Assembly (NCBI GenBank): GCA_014526335.1
Contig: JACTAT010000340.1
Location: 612,346 to 676,345, forward strand
Length of the DNA: 64,000 nt
Origin: Chrysaora quinquecirrha
Lineage: Eukaryota > Cnidaria > Scyphozoa > Semaeostomeae > Pelagiidae
Direction of reading: 5' to 3'
Of this stretch, positions 11,436 to 22,555 are shown piece after piece. The position numbers and the translations under genes are program-made. The stretch's first letter is position 1; every line of letters starts with the position of its first letter. The notes under the pieces were generated by a model that saw only the letters and a program-made list of their open reading frames with translations, was not told the origin of the DNA and did no database searches.

Positions 11436-11559
11436 AGCCAGTTTTACCATAGTACCTAATTAGCCTTGGCAAGACAAGATTCTTCCTCCCAAGAATGCAT
11501 CGCCTTCACGGGAACCATGTGACCTGTCTACCATCGCTTAACTTTCGCTAGAGTCGGGG

Positions 11560-12055
11560 AGGTTTAGGGAATGCAATATAGGACTTTATGGCCTGTCTGC
11601 ACTTAATTGAAATCCTATCTTATGCAAATTACTCCTGGGTAAATTCAATAATCCTTCGTTTTCTTCTATCTAACAGAAAACTCCAAAACTTCAATTTCAA
11701 ATGTCCTTCATAAAAAATATTCTACTCTCTAAATCTAGACTTTTGTGTTTAAACACTGACCTTCTCAAGGAACCCACACAAAATTTAGGTCTATTTGACT
11801 TTCATTACGTTCATTGCGTGCTTGTTTTGTTTACATTGCGTGCACAGTGATTTAAAAATCTTTAACTGCGTTATGAGTGCAAAGATTTTAGACGAAACTG
11901 AAGGCAAAACACAACTCTTACCGTGGGGATTTCTGAAGCTTATCAAAGCAAGAACTCTTCTTGAAACCCGAAAGAATATGGGTAAGATTCTCGTAAGATT
12001 CCAAAATGAATATATATTTCTGTTGACACTTAAGAAATGTTTTTCAGCAAACCGG
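11560..12055 (+). repeat. Dispersed repeat family R
   Basis: This stretch (features: 'acctgtctgcactt', 'actccaaaacttcaatttc', 'gtccttcataaa', 'aagaactcttcttgaaa') recurs at 30.88-31.19, 38.06-38.40, 42.52-42.85 and 46.80-47.03 kb, often beside an ATC microsatellite. A 137-codon frame runs through it into the GGGACC repeat, but family copies do not keep the frame. I treat it as repeat DNA. Confidence 0.6.
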
Positions 12056-12059
12056 AAAA

Positions 12060-12405
12060 GTGGGGCCCGGGACCATCAGGTTGGACCATGGGACCCGGGA
12101 CCCGGGACCATTAAAGGTGGGACCATTAGGGTGGGACCATTAAGGTGGGACCATGGGACCCGGGACCCGGGACCATTAAAGGTGGGACTATTAGGGTGGG
12201 ACCATTAAGGTGGGACCATGGGACCCGGGACCCGGGACCATTAATGGTGGGACCATTAGGGTGGAACCATGAAGGTGGGACCATGGGACCCGGGACCCGG
12301 GACCATTAAAAGTGAGACCATTAGGGTGGGACCATTAAGGTAGGACCATGGGACCTGGGACCCGGGACCATTAAGGTGGGACCATCAAGGTAAGACCATT
12401 AATGT
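12060..12405 (+). repeat. ~60-bp tandem repeat rich in GGGACC
   Basis: Units combine GGGACCATGGGACCCGGGA and GGGACCATTAAGGTG motifs, about 60 bp per period and five to six copies. The motif contains CCATGG and CCCGGG palindromes. The inverted copy is at 14310-14520. Confidence 0.88.
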
Positions 12406-12426
12406 TTTATTTGCTATAGTCATGAT

Positions 12427-12656
12427 TTGGTAGTCTTACTATTTGAAATAAGGACATCTAACAGGGGCGTCGTTACTCTAAGAATAGAGCAATACTATTT
12501 ACGATACTACATTATTGCCGTAACCGATCGTTATCGCAAAATGCTCCTGCATCAGGATGTAGACCCTCATACTAGGCGGCTTCTTGACCCCGATGAAAAA
12601 TTCAACAAAATCTGTAGTTTATTGATATTTTTATGGGCTTTACGAATGTCACTCTG
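12427..12656 (+). pseudogene. Conserved short ORF, duplicated in inverse orientation (copy A)
   Basis: The open frame contains RIEQYYLRYYIIAVTDRY and HTRRLLDPDEKFNKIC. Copy B (14283-14008, minus) encodes nearly the same residues and runs on into WKGPPETPGEEASD. Copy A breaks off at the left end of a TIR element at 12657. The few differences between copies include conservative changes (VTDRY versus IADRY). I do not recognise the protein. It may be an exon or a transposon-encoded piece. Confidence 0.4.
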
Positions 12657-13531
12657 GACTCCACATTGAGACAGCCGTTGGTTGCGCTGCGCAAAGAAAT
12701 GTCTGTACTTCTTATTCCATTTGGTAAATCTCTTATTAGAAGGGTAAAACGAAGAAGGGGTGCATAACTTCGTATCCGTTACTGAAATGCAAGACATGCC
12801 TTACAATATTTTGCACCATTTTCGATGGTCTTTCATATGGTATACTGAAATTTAAAATATCTCGACACAGATTATTACTGACCGGCGACTATATACGTCA
12901 TCGATCACGTGACATCCACCAATTACCAAAAAATGTCCCAAGTGCCAAAATATCCGCAATAGTATATTTGAGTAATGACAACAATAAAATTTTCGGTTGC
13001 CCAGTTTGCTAGTTGGTAACAGTAATTTCCCTGTCTATTAGGATCAATTTTGCTCTTAAACATGTGGAAGAGTTTCATAATTTTGAGTACAATAATGGAG
13101 AATAATACAGTGTCGTAAAGAGTTTCTTAACTTCACAATGAGTTTCTTTGGGTTTTTATACAAGAAATGAGTGAATTTATACCATTATTCATTAAAAACT
13201 AACAGTAACTGTAGTCTGCGCATGTTTGCATGTCCTACTTCGTGCTAAATGCGTAATCAAGTGAACAGTAAATTGATTGGCATGCAAGTACAGTTTTCAA
13301 AACAGCCCCATGCTTACAAATATTCTAATGCCACCCATGACGCAAAATCGAATATCAGGTTGCTTTCTCTGAGCTGCCTGTCACATATACAGTTACCACA
13401 AATTCGGTAGTAACGATACGATATGCACCCCTACTTCGTTTTACCCTTCTAATAAGAGATTTACCAAATGGAATAAGAAGTACAGACATTTCTTTGCGCA
13501 GCGCAACCAACGGCTGTCTCAATGTCGAGTC
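12657..13531. mobile_element. TIR element of 875 bp
   Basis: Inverted arms of about 110 bp (12657-12766 and 13423-13531) begin GACTCCACATTGAGACAGCC and, on the other strand, GACTCGACATTGAGACAGCC. No clear target duplication is visible. The interior is A/T-rich without coding support. It abuts the duplicated short ORF, whose other copy is uninterrupted at this point. Confidence 0.7.
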
Positions 13532-13590
13532 AAATCTTGTTTCTTAGCAAAAACATTGCGGAGCGTAAAATCATAGCAATTTGTACTCAC

Positions 13591-13699
13591 CAATTATCTT
13601 CAAATCAGTTACATCGCTGAGTTTAAACTTCGGAAGTGCTTGTGCAAAAACGTCTTCCCTTTGCTTAGTTCTTTTTGGAAAGGTTGGTGGCAGGAACAT
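13591..13699 (-). pseudogene. Candidate first exon, minus strand (36 codons)
   Basis: An ATG at 13699 opens a frame including FLPPTFPKRTKQRED and FKLSDVTDLKIIG, which ends at a consensus donor (TTG|GTGAGT) with intron start at 13590. The exit phase (1) fits the candidate exon at 10580-10410 and gives a continuous reading. It could be the first exon of the DUF6589-type gene, spread over more than 7 kb. A TGA lies just upstream in frame. The link is inference. Confidence 0.35.
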
Positions 13700-14007
13700 C
13701 TTGATTGAGTTGTACCCAAATCAACAGAACAACCATGTGCTATGCCATGAAAGTAACGAAACAACAAAACTGAAACCAATCCTAAGAATGTGACCTTTGT
13801 AGCGTACGCATGGTCACGGCAATTATAATTGCAGAAAATTAAGACAAACAAAGGGAATCAATGGGTAAGAAGCTAAAATGTAATTTGGAATATTCAAAGC
13901 AATCCCCATAAAATTCTTAACCTTTACTTAGGCAAAGTTGCCTTATTATACTGTATGGGCGTGAAATGTCTCCAATACACTTTGGAATTTTTGTAGAAAT
14001 CATTTAA

Positions 14008-14283
14008 TCAGATATCAGAGGCTTCTTCGCCAGGTGTTTCCGGGGGCCCCTTCCAGAGTGACATTCGTAAAGCCCATAAAAATATCAATAAACTACAAAT
14101 TTTGTTGAATTTTTCATCGGGGTCAAGAAGCCGCCTAGTATGAGGGTCCACATCCTGATGGAGGAGCATTTTGCGATAACGATCGGCTATGGCAATAATG
14201 TAGTATCGTAAATAGTATTGCTCTATTCTTAGAGCAACGACGCCCCTGTTAGATGTCCTTATTTCAAATAGTAAGACTACCAA
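14008..14283 (-). other. Conserved short ORF, duplicated in inverse orientation (copy B)
   Basis: A 91-codon frame nearly identical to the plus-strand ORF at 12427, with RIEQYYLRYYIIAIADRY and LLDPDEKFNKICSLLIF, then a Pro/Glu-rich tail (GPPETPGEEASD). It sits next to the inverted GGGACC repeat, so the whole block (repeat plus ORF) was duplicated head to head. The product is unknown. The similar reading frame in both copies suggests an origin from coding sequence. Confidence 0.45.
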
Positions 14284-14309
14284 ATCATGACTATAGCAAA
14301 TAAAACATT

Positions 14310-14520
14310 AATGGTCTTACCTTGATGGTCCCACCTTAATGGTCCCGGGTCCCAGGTCCCATGGTCCCACCTTAATGGTCCCACCCTAATGGTCCCACTT
14401 TTAATGGTCCCGGGTCCCGGGTCCCATGGTCTCACCTTCATGGTCCCACCCTAATGGTCCCACCTTTAATGGTCCCGGGTCCCGGGTCCCATGGTCCCAC
14501 CTGATGGTCCCGGGTCCCAC
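14310..14520 (-). repeat. Inverted copy of the GGGACC tandem repeat
   Basis: GGTCCCGGGTCCCATGGTCC-type units, the reverse complement of 12060-12405, with fewer copies. Together with the ORF copies it forms arms of an inverted duplication about 2.4 kb across. Confidence 0.87.
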
Positions 14521-14529
14521 TTTTCCGGT

Positions 14530-15067
14530 TTGCCATGTTTTTCCTTTCAGCGGAAGAAAATCCAGACAGGATAAAAGAGTCGGGATGTGTGATAAATATC
14601 GTGGAATGAACAGCAGAAAGTATATCCAACTTTTTGAAGAAATTTTAGGAGACATTTACAACAAGACTTCAGAGAAAAAAAATCTAGAATTTTTGCATAT
14701 TCCCTCCATGTGAAACACTGACATAGTTTTAGGCCGAATGACAGCTCAACAACATAAACAACCAATTAAGAAAAAATACTTCCGCAGGACAAAAGAGTCA
14801 CTGTGCGTGTAGTGAAAAGAACATAATAGATGATGGCCATCAAAACGAAACTTTTTTGAGGCGACAGGAAATCGAAATTTTAACCAACTTATAGGTTTCA
14901 AAACGCTTAGCAAAATCTTTAAACAGTGTTCGGCCAGAAAAGGGATCGCTTAAAGTAAAAAGCGCATCTCTAGGTTGCCCAGGGAAAAAGCCTTTCTTGT
15001 GTAATCGAACAACAGGCCACAGCAAGGGGGAAAGCTAATTTGCATATAAGAACATTAGTAATAGAGA
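14530..15067 (-). mobile_element. Helitron-like family B, 5' part
   Basis: On the minus strand the unit starts TCTCTATTACTAATGTTC at 15067, immediately after the CTAG of the next unit (15068). Downstream sequence ('gcaaattagc', then the region around 'aaaggctttttccctgg') recurs at 39351-39086 and 46105-45655, and in plus orientation at 32253-32600. Its 3' end is not resolved, because the inverted GGGACC block interrupts it. Confidence 0.5.
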
Positions 15068-15324
15068 CTAGCTCTTGCCCGTCCGTCTAAGACCACCGCC
15101 TTCTAAGACCTCCGCCTCAAGAACCTCTGCCTCAATGACTTCTGCCACTCCACTTAGCTCCTAGTTCCTAATCTTAAGTATTTGTCCTTGATACTAGTCC
15201 AGGGTCCCTTTTCCTAGCGCCAATGTCAGTTCTGTTCCTCTTTTTTTGAGTGCAAGGTCCTTCGTCCACAATGATGTTCCTAAGTTTCAAATTAGTCAGT
15301 GTACAGCAGTTGTCTTTTGTAATC

Positions 15325-15565
15325 TTAATCTTAATGCTAGTCTAGTCCTAATCTTAGTCTTCAACTTAAATCGAATCTTTATCATAACTTCTACCTGAAT
15401 TTCAATCTTAACCTGAATCTTAATCTATGTGTTAATCTTAATATTAATCTGTATCTGAATCTGAATTTGAATCTTAATTGATATCATAATCTAAATGTAA
15501 AGCTTAATCTTAATTTTAAGCTTAATCTTAGTGTTAGTTAATCTTGAAGTCCATCTTAATATTAG
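15325..15565 (-). repeat. Degenerate (TTAAGA)n array, minus strand
   Basis: Runs of AATCTTAATCTTAAT-type sequence, the same family as 3985-4515 but inverted. Confidence 0.8.
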
Positions 15566-16361
15566 TGTTAGTCTTTGTTAGTCTTGGTCTAAGTATGAGT
15601 CTTTTATTTTTTAACTTAAACTTAAAGTTCATTTTCAAATCAGTCTTAATGTGAACTTTTATGTTAATCTTGATGAAAATCTGAATCAATGTGGAAACTC
15701 AACATTAATGTGAAGGTTGTTCTTAATCCCCACATGCAATAATGTCAATGTCAAATTTTATCATCATGTTAATTCATCTTCATACTCTTAGGTGCCAAAT
15801 AAACGTCTCCCGGTTTATTAATTTTGAGGTTTTCCCCCAACCCCGGACATTGTTACGACCCTCTTTTTTAATTTGTGGAAAGACGATTTCACTTATGAAA
15901 GGGTTAAACTACATTTATTAATTTTCCCCCAACCCGGGACCTTATTAGGACCCTCTGCTTATTAAATTTTTGAATCCCCCCCCCCCCCGTTTATTGGGAC
16001 CATGCATTTATTTTGTAACTAAAATTATTTGCCTTTATGTTATTATTAGTAAAAGTAAAAGTAATCGTTAATTTAAAATGAATTCTAATATTATTCTAAA
16101 TTCTTCATCTGCAAAAAAACTTGAAATTGAAATGAAAGATGATATTAGATAGAATTGAAATAAAAACGAAATGGAAATGAAAGTTAGTGTCAAGAGATAA
16201 ATGGAAAATAGATTAACAATTGAAAAGAAATAAGAAAAAATAGATCTACAGATTTGCTCCATTCCAAAAAGCCTTCTTATATTGTCGAAGTGACTTTAAG
16301 ACATTGAAAAGATTTGTAAACTATTAAAAGCACAAAAACAAAAACACCAAAACTTTTTCTT

Positions 16362-16432
16362 TGAGGGGACTTGAACTCCAGCTATGCCGGGTAGCAAGCG
16401 AGCATTTATACACTCGGCCACACAACCGTTTG
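16362..16432 (-). other. tRNA-like module (type 2)
   Basis: On the minus strand, a degraded Ser/Leu-type A box (TGGCCGAGTGTATAA) and a B box GGAGTTCAAGTCCC are present. There is no closing acceptor stem. Confidence 0.55.
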
Positions 16433-16630
16433 CATAGCCGATGATAATCTTCTAGTGGTCCTAACATTGATGGAAGGGAAAACAAAACACGATAAAAAAC
16501 TAATGATGTCTAAGGAACTTAAGAATTATACCAAAAGCAAATTTTAGTTAAAAGATGACTCCTCGGCCTTGTGAAAACATTTCCAACAAGAAAAAAACAG
16601 AAATAAAAAAATTTGAAAGGAAAATACTTT

Positions 16631-16710
16631 CTCCTGAGGGACGTTGAACTCCCAGCTCTGCATCGCAGCTCAAGAGACACGCCGCCTTGCCGACCGGGCT
16701 ACAGTGCCTT
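16631..16710 (-). other. tRNA-like module (type 1)
   Basis: On the minus strand, GTAGCCCGGTCGGCAAGGCG (A-box-like) and GGGAGTTCAACGTCCC (B-box-like, one insertion). It lies about 200 bp on the 5' side of the type 2 module, as in the plus-strand copy. Confidence 0.55.
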
Positions 16711-16971
16711 GTTGCAACTTAATGGTAATCCTCCTACAGAAAACAATCGAGCGATGGTTAAAACTAGCACCAATGACGCACTTCAAAGAAGGGTTAGCCC
16801 CAGTTAGCACGGATAGGAAGACAGTTTGCAAAAAACGAAAGGGTGATGACACGCCTACCCCACGGTCGGTAGAGCGGTGAAAAGGAGGGAAAGTCGTGCC
16901 ACTGGCCACTTCGGCGCAACTGCTAAGACAAAATCGGTTTCCATGACTACTCCTATTTTAGTATATACAGA

Positions 16972-18133
16972 CTAGCCCTTGCCCGTGTAAGACCACCGCC
17001 TCATGAGGACCACCACCTCCAATGAACTCCGCCAATAACAACTTCAACCTAAAAGGTACTGTGCATTGAGGTGGCAATATTTGCTGTCAATCTAAACCTT
17101 GATCTTAATGTTAATATTAGTCTAGTCTTGATCTTAGTCTTCAACTTATATGGAATCTTAATCTTAACTTCTACCTGAATTGGAATCTTAACCTTTATCT
17201 TAATGTAAATGTTAATCTTAATCAGAATCTGAATCTTTATTTTAATCTTAATCTTACCCTTAATGTTAATCTTAATGTTAATCTTAATCTTTGTCTTAGT
17301 AGATCTTGAACTCCATGTTAATATTAGTCTTAGTCTGTGTTAGTCTTTGCCTCAGTATGAGTCTTTCATTTTTGAACTTAAACTTAAAGTTATTCTTTAT
17401 TTGTAAAGTGAAGCTTATTTTCATATTAGTCTTAATCTGAACCTTTAGGCTAAATCTGAAATAACATTGAAACTTGAAATTAATGTTAATGTTGTTCTTA
17501 ATTGCTACATACAATAATGTGAATCTCAAACTTTATTAATCTTCATACTAATAGATTCCAAGTAAACGTCCCCCCGTTTATTGATTTTGAGTTTTTCACC
17601 CACCCCCTGGACCTTATTAGAGCCCCCCTGTTTTTTACATTTTCTGAAAAATTTTCAACTTCTCCCGTTTATTTGGACTTCCCGTTTATTTTGTACCTAA
17701 GAGTATTGGCCTTAATGTTAATATTAGTAAAAGTGAAATTAATCTTTAATTTAAAATAAATTTTAAAAACAAAAACACCAAGAATTTGCCCTTGAGGGGA
17801 TTTGAGCTCCAGCCATTCTGGGTTGCAGGCGAGCATTTATCCAGTCGGCTACACAGCGGTATTGCTGAACCGACGATAAACTCCTTGTGATCCTAACATT
17901 CATCGAAGGGAACAACAAAACAGGTTAAAAAATTATGTGTAACGAACTTAAAAATTACATCAAAAGCAAATTTTAGTTACAAGACGTCTCCTTGGCATTT
18001 TGAAAACATTTCCAACACGAAAATAACATAAATAAAAAAAATCGAAAGGAAAAGATTTCTCCCTGAGGGGAGTCGGCGCAACTGCTCAGACAAAATCGGT
18101 TTCCATGACTTCTCCCATTTTAGTATATACAGA
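16972..18133 (-). mobile_element. Helitron-like element, shortened
   Basis: CTAGCCCTTGCCCGTGTAAG starts at 16972 and the unit ends (minus-strand 5' end) TCTGTATATACTAAAATGGG at 18133. The interior has a TCTTAA array, G/C-homopolymer-rich stretches and one type 2 tRNA-like module. The 5' flank of 60 bp ('ggaaaccgattttgtc') is nearly identical to that of the neighbouring unit. Confidence 0.7.
17790..17858 (-). other. tRNA-like module (type 2)
   Basis: Minus-strand TGTAGCCGACTGGATAAATG and GGAGCTCAAATCCCC mark A- and B-box-like segments. The type 1 partner of this copy is lost at a junction near 18065. Confidence 0.5.
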
Positions 18134-18437
18134 CTAGCCCTTGCCCGTGTAAGACCAGCGCCTCATGAGGACCACCGCCTCCAATGAACTCTGCAAATAA
18201 CAACTTCAATCTAAAAGGTACTGTGCATTGATGTGGAAGTTTTTGCTGTCAATCTAAATCTTGATCTTAATGTTAATATTAGTCTAGTCTTCATCTTAGC
18301 CTTCAACTTATATGGAATCATAATCTTAACTTCTACCCGAATTGGAATCTTAACCTTTATCTTAATCTAAATGTTAATCTTAATCAGAATCGAAAGGAAA
18401 AGATTCCCCCCTGAAAATCGAAAGGAAAAGATTTCCC

Positions 18438-18514
18438 CCTGAGGGGAATCGAACTCTCGACTCTGCATCGTAGCTCAGGAGACACGCCCCCTTACCAACC
18501 GTGCTGTTGTGCCT
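18438..18514 (-). other. tRNA-like module (type 1)
   Basis: Minus-strand B box GAGTTCGATTCCCC and a degraded A box. It is preceded by a 30-bp duplication of 'gaaaggaaaagattccccc' type. Confidence 0.5.
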
Positions 18515-18664
18515 ATTCGTGATTAAGTGAAAATCCTCCTGCAGAAAACAATCGGGCACCTGGTCATTGGTGCCTCATGAGGACCACCGCCTCCAATGAA
18601 CTCCACCAATAACAACTTTCACCTAAAAGGCACTGCGCATTGAGGTGGCTATATTTGCTGTTAA

Positions 18665-20100
18665 TCTAAATCTTGATCTTAATTTTAATGTAAGGCTAGT
18701 CTTAATGTTAGTCTTCAACTTAAATGGAATCTTTATCTTAACTTCTACCTGAATTTGAATCTTAACCTTAATCTTAATTTATGTGTTAATCTTAATATTA
18801 ATCTGTATCTGAATCTGAATCAGAATCTTAACTGTAATCTTATTCTTAATGCTAACCTAGTCTTAATCTTAGTCTTCAACTTAAAAGGAATCTTTATCTT
18901 AACTTCTACCTGAATTTCAATCTTAACCTTAATCTTAATCTATGTGTTTATCTTATTGTTAATCTGTATCTGAATTTGAATATGAATCTTAATTGTAATC
19001 TTAATGTTAATGCTAGTCTAGTCTTAATCTTAGTCTTCAACTTAACCCTATCTGGATGGTGCTTTTTGAGCATCCTCAGACCAAGAGGGGGCTAAATTAG
19101 CCCACCCTTATAGCTCGCATCTGGGAAGAGCGAGAAAGATGAAATTTGGCCAAAATATCATTGTTATCTTATTACTTGGAACTGTAAGGTTTTGTTGATA
19201 TCCAATGCATTATGACGTCATAATAAAGTAATAATCACTTCTTCACTTTTTGACACTTCTACCTTTACCTTGAATTATATGATTGATAATCACTACTAAA
19301 CTATTAAAAAACCCATTTTGACTGTTATAATCACATTTAAACAAATTTTGCTACATTTTTGAAAAATTTCTTACTTTTCGGTAGAAATACTGCGCATGCG
19401 CAGTAGAAAACTGCCATTATCTTTGTTCATATTGGTTTCCTGAAGTAGCTTCTGATGGAAAAGTATAACTAAGTCACCAATACACTGATATTTGCGACGA
19501 GAAATTTAATTGGCATCATTAGCGCATCAGAAATGATAAATAATGCTGATGTCAGCAATATTCTAAAAATAGAATCCAAATGCATTTCACAAAAACAGGG
19601 CATATTATTTGGTGTCATCTGATATTGGTTTGCCATTGCCCAAGTTTGATGAAGATATCAATTTCATCAAAGAAATTAGACCGAATTTTGTTGGTCCTAA
19701 AGTAACAATTTTTAACATTGTTGCTATGGTAACAGTTCATTAGTAACCATGGAAACTACCACAGCACAAGGTCCGCAGATAATTTTTAGGAAAAGTCAAG
19801 AACATTCATCCAACTTTCTTTCGTGCATTTTAAATTTTGTAAAGATATGTAGGAGGGGGGGCTATTAGGTCCAGATAGGGTTAAATGGAATCTTTATCTT
19901 AACTTCTACCGGAATTTGAATCTTAACCTTAATCTTAATCTATGTGTTAATCTTAATATTAATCTGTATCTGATTTTGAATCTGAATCTTAATTGCAATC
20001 TAAATCTTAATGCCAAGCTTAATCTTAATTTAAACCTTAATCTTAGTGTTGATTAATCTTAGTGTTAGTCTTTGTTAGTCTTGGTCTAAGTATCAGTCTT
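18665..20100 (-). repeat. Degenerate (TTAAGA)n array, split by a transposon
   Basis: TCTTAA-rich DNA at 18665-19041 and 19885-20100, with repeated ~150-bp higher-order segments ('acttctacctgaatt...'). The 835-bp element at 19046 separates the halves. Confidence 0.75.
19046..19880. mobile_element. piggyBac-like MITE, 835 bp (copy 1)
   Basis: The termini are CCCTATCTGGA and the inverted TCCAGATAGGG, flanked on both sides by TTAA (19042-19045, 19881-19884). TTAA duplication and CCC starts are hallmarks of piggyBac elements. It has G- and C-runs just inside the ends and no transposase. The second copy, in opposite orientation, is at 29811-30657. Confidence 0.88.
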
Positions 20101-20920
20101 TTATCTTTGAACTTAGTCTTGGTCTAAGTATCAGTCATTTATTTTGGAACTTAAACTTGAAGTTCATTTTCAAATCAGTCTTAATGTGAACCTTTATGTT
20201 AATCTTAATGAAAATCTGAAATAATGTGGAAACTTAACATTAATGTGGAGGTTCCTCAAACTCCCCACATGCAATAATTTCAATGTCAAACTTTATCATC
20301 ATGTTAATTCATCTTCATAGTCTTAGGTGCCAAATAAACATCTCCCCATTTATTAACTTTGAGATTTCCCCCACCCCCGGACCTTGTTAGGAACCTCGTT
20401 TATTAAATTTTTGAAAAATTTCCCACCCCCCGTTTATGTGGACCCCTCATTTACTTGGAACCTAAGAGTATTTGTCCTAACGCTGATATTAGTAAAAATG
20501 AAATTTATTTTAATGTGAAATATATTTTAATATTATTCTTAATCCAGGAATCTTAGTTTTAATGTTAATATCAGTTAAAGTGAAATTAATCTTAAATTCA
20601 AAATAAATTTTAATATTATTCTTAATTTTCAGCTGTTTAAACAGAAATCTTAGTTGAACATTAATGTTAAGATTGCAATAAAACTTTAAATTGAAATCGA
20701 AGATGAAATTAAAATTGATAGGTATAAAAAGCAAATGAAGTTAGTGTCAAGAGATAAATTGAAAATGAATTTATAATGCAAAAGATATGAGAAAGAATAG
20801 ATCTAAATATTTGAGTCATTCGAAAAAGCCTTCTAGTTTGGTTGAAATGACATTAAGACATTGAAAAGAAATGTAAACTATTTAAACCACAAAAAGAAAA
20901 AAACACCAAATATTTTGCCC

Positions 20921-20990
20921 TTGAGGGGAATTTGAACACCAGCCATTCCGGGTAGCTTGCTTGCATTTAACCACTGGGCTACACAGCCGT
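20921..20990 (-). other. tRNA-like module (type 2)
   Basis: Minus-strand TGTAGCCCAGTGGTTAAATG (A-box-like, well kept) and a weaker B box. Confidence 0.55.
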
Positions 20991-21186
20991 TTGCTTAGCC
21001 GACGATAAGCTCCTAGGGGTCCTAATAGTCATGGAAAAACAAAACAAGTTCAAAAATAATGTCTTGCGAACTTTAAAATTACAACAAAAGCAAACTTTAG
21101 TTTCCAGAGGCCTCCTCGGCATTTTGAAAACGTTTCCAACACAAAAATAGCAGAAAGAAAAAAATTCGATAGGAAAAGATATTCTC

Positions 21187-21261
21187 GTAAGGGGAGTCGA
21201 ACTCCCTACTCTACATCACAGCTCACGAAACACGCCGCCTTACAGACCGTGCTACCGTGCC
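21187..21261 (-). other. tRNA-like module (type 1)
   Basis: Minus-strand GGTAGCACGGTCTGTAAGGC and GGGAGTTCGACTCCCC. The B box is intact. The acceptor ends do not pair. Confidence 0.55.
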
Positions 21262-21518
21262 TTATTGCGACTTAGTGATAATCCTCGTATGGAGAACAAT
21301 CGGCCGAAGGTAAAACAGGCACAAATGACGCACATCATACAAGGGTTAGCCCCAGTTACCCCAGGGAATTTAGCAAAGACAGAAAAACGAAGGAAACTTG
21401 GCTCGCCTACCCCACGCGGGGCAGAATCGTGGGAAAATTGCTCCTTCCCGGACGGACTATTACAAAATTTTCGCTAATCCGATTCCTATTTTAGTATATA
21501 CAGATTACTGTTAGTTTT

Positions 21519-21788
21519 TTACAACATCATGCCATTAAACAAAGTGCTCCACTCTTTTCTGACAGAGGCTAAATATTCCAGGGACACAATAGTTTGTGTG
21601 AGGTCAGAGTTTTGTGAGATAACTGTTAGTGTTGAATATTTCTTTATGTCGTTCATAACGACACCCAATGAAGTCGTTTTGGGTCTACCTCGTGGAGCTT
21701 TAGTCTCTTTGCCGAATTCGTTGAGTGCAATTCTTGCGGGAGTGTTTCCATCTAATCGGAGAAGATGGCAAACCAAGTAATTTTTCAT
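21519..21788 (-). pseudogene. LINE reverse-transcriptase C-terminal remnant
   Basis: The minus-strand frame includes LVCHLLRLDGNTPARIA, then KAPRGRPKTT and VMNDIKKYS. The pattern 'H.LR....PARIAL......RGRPKTT' is typical of the region after the RT domain in non-LTR retrotransposons, and also of related endonuclease-RT ORF ends. Only this tail is present. No poly(A) or target duplication was found. Confidence 0.6.
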
Positions 21789-22555
21789 TTAAATATCTTG
21801 ACACTCCATGGTAAAGCTTCGGAGCAGAATTGAGATCTTTGTTTTTGATTTTGTCTGGTCAGTGGACGCGAAAGACTTTTATGGAAACTATCGATTTGAT
21901 CTTCAAGGGTCTTGGTACGAGAAGAGGCCATATTTCTGAATTGCAAAGGAAGATGCATTTGATATATGGTGAGAAGAGTCGTAATTTCGTTTTCTCAGTT
22001 AGATGCCTAGTGTTGAAACAATTTTGTAGGGATATGAATTTCGCAGTCAGGAGGATTTTTCTTTGGGATATGTTGGTGGAAGTGTCTAGGCAAGATCCAA
22101 GATAATTGCATTTTTTTAATCTTTGTTGTTTCTGTGTTGATGATTTGCATGATATTTTTCTGTTTTGGTTTGGTTGATTTGGAGATTGTTTTTTGAAGTA
22201 TGGGAGGAAGAAGCCTTTAAATTTGGTTACTTTTTGATTGGTCTGATCTGAAAAAAACTAATGTCGTCTTCAAATTTTGGATCAATCTTGAAAAAGCAAA
22301 CCAAAATCTAGAGTTGACGATTAAATTGGCGCAGTGATGGATGAAATGAATAAATCAGCCACAAAGCGCAAAGAAGAAAGAAAAAAGTTTAATTCTTGAA
22401 AAAAAGTTAAGACTTAAGGGAGTCTTGTTTTTAAATTGGATTTCATGTTGATTATTGGAAAAACCAAAATGAAAAATGGGCGTGGCTACAAAAGCCCTTC
22501 TATCGGCAAATTTTAGCTTTGTGCCCCCCTAAAAATTTTTTGTTGCTCCGCCCCT
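21789..22555. other. Stretch without a recognised gene
   Basis: It contains one 91-codon plus-strand frame (21830-22105) that I cannot assign, then A/T-rich sequence ending in a 'cgtggctacaaaagccc' motif before the satellite starts. Confidence 0.4.

Larger units (their letters stand above)
15068..16971 (-). mobile_element. Helitron-like element, chimeric interior
   Basis: The 3' end is CTAG at 15068 (plus coordinates). The 5' end, on the minus strand, is TCTGTATATACTAAAATAGG at 16971. The first ~250 bp match the 3' part of the unit at 54218. The sequence then switches near 15318 from a TCAGTGTACAGCAGTTGTC context straight into the TCTTAA hexamer array. This suggests a recombinant of two families. 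It carries two tRNA-like modules near its 5' end. Confidence 0.65.
18134..21504 (-). mobile_element. Composite Helitron-like region with internal partial copies
   Basis: A CTAG end lies at 18134 and a minus-strand TCTGTATATACTAAAATAGG end at 21504. Inside, the CCACCGCCTCCAATGAACTC segment recurs at about 18575 after a tRNA-like module, so at least two partial units are fused. A piggyBac-like MITE (19046-19880) interrupts the hexamer array. The 5' portion carries both tRNA-like modules in the usual order. Confidence 0.6.
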
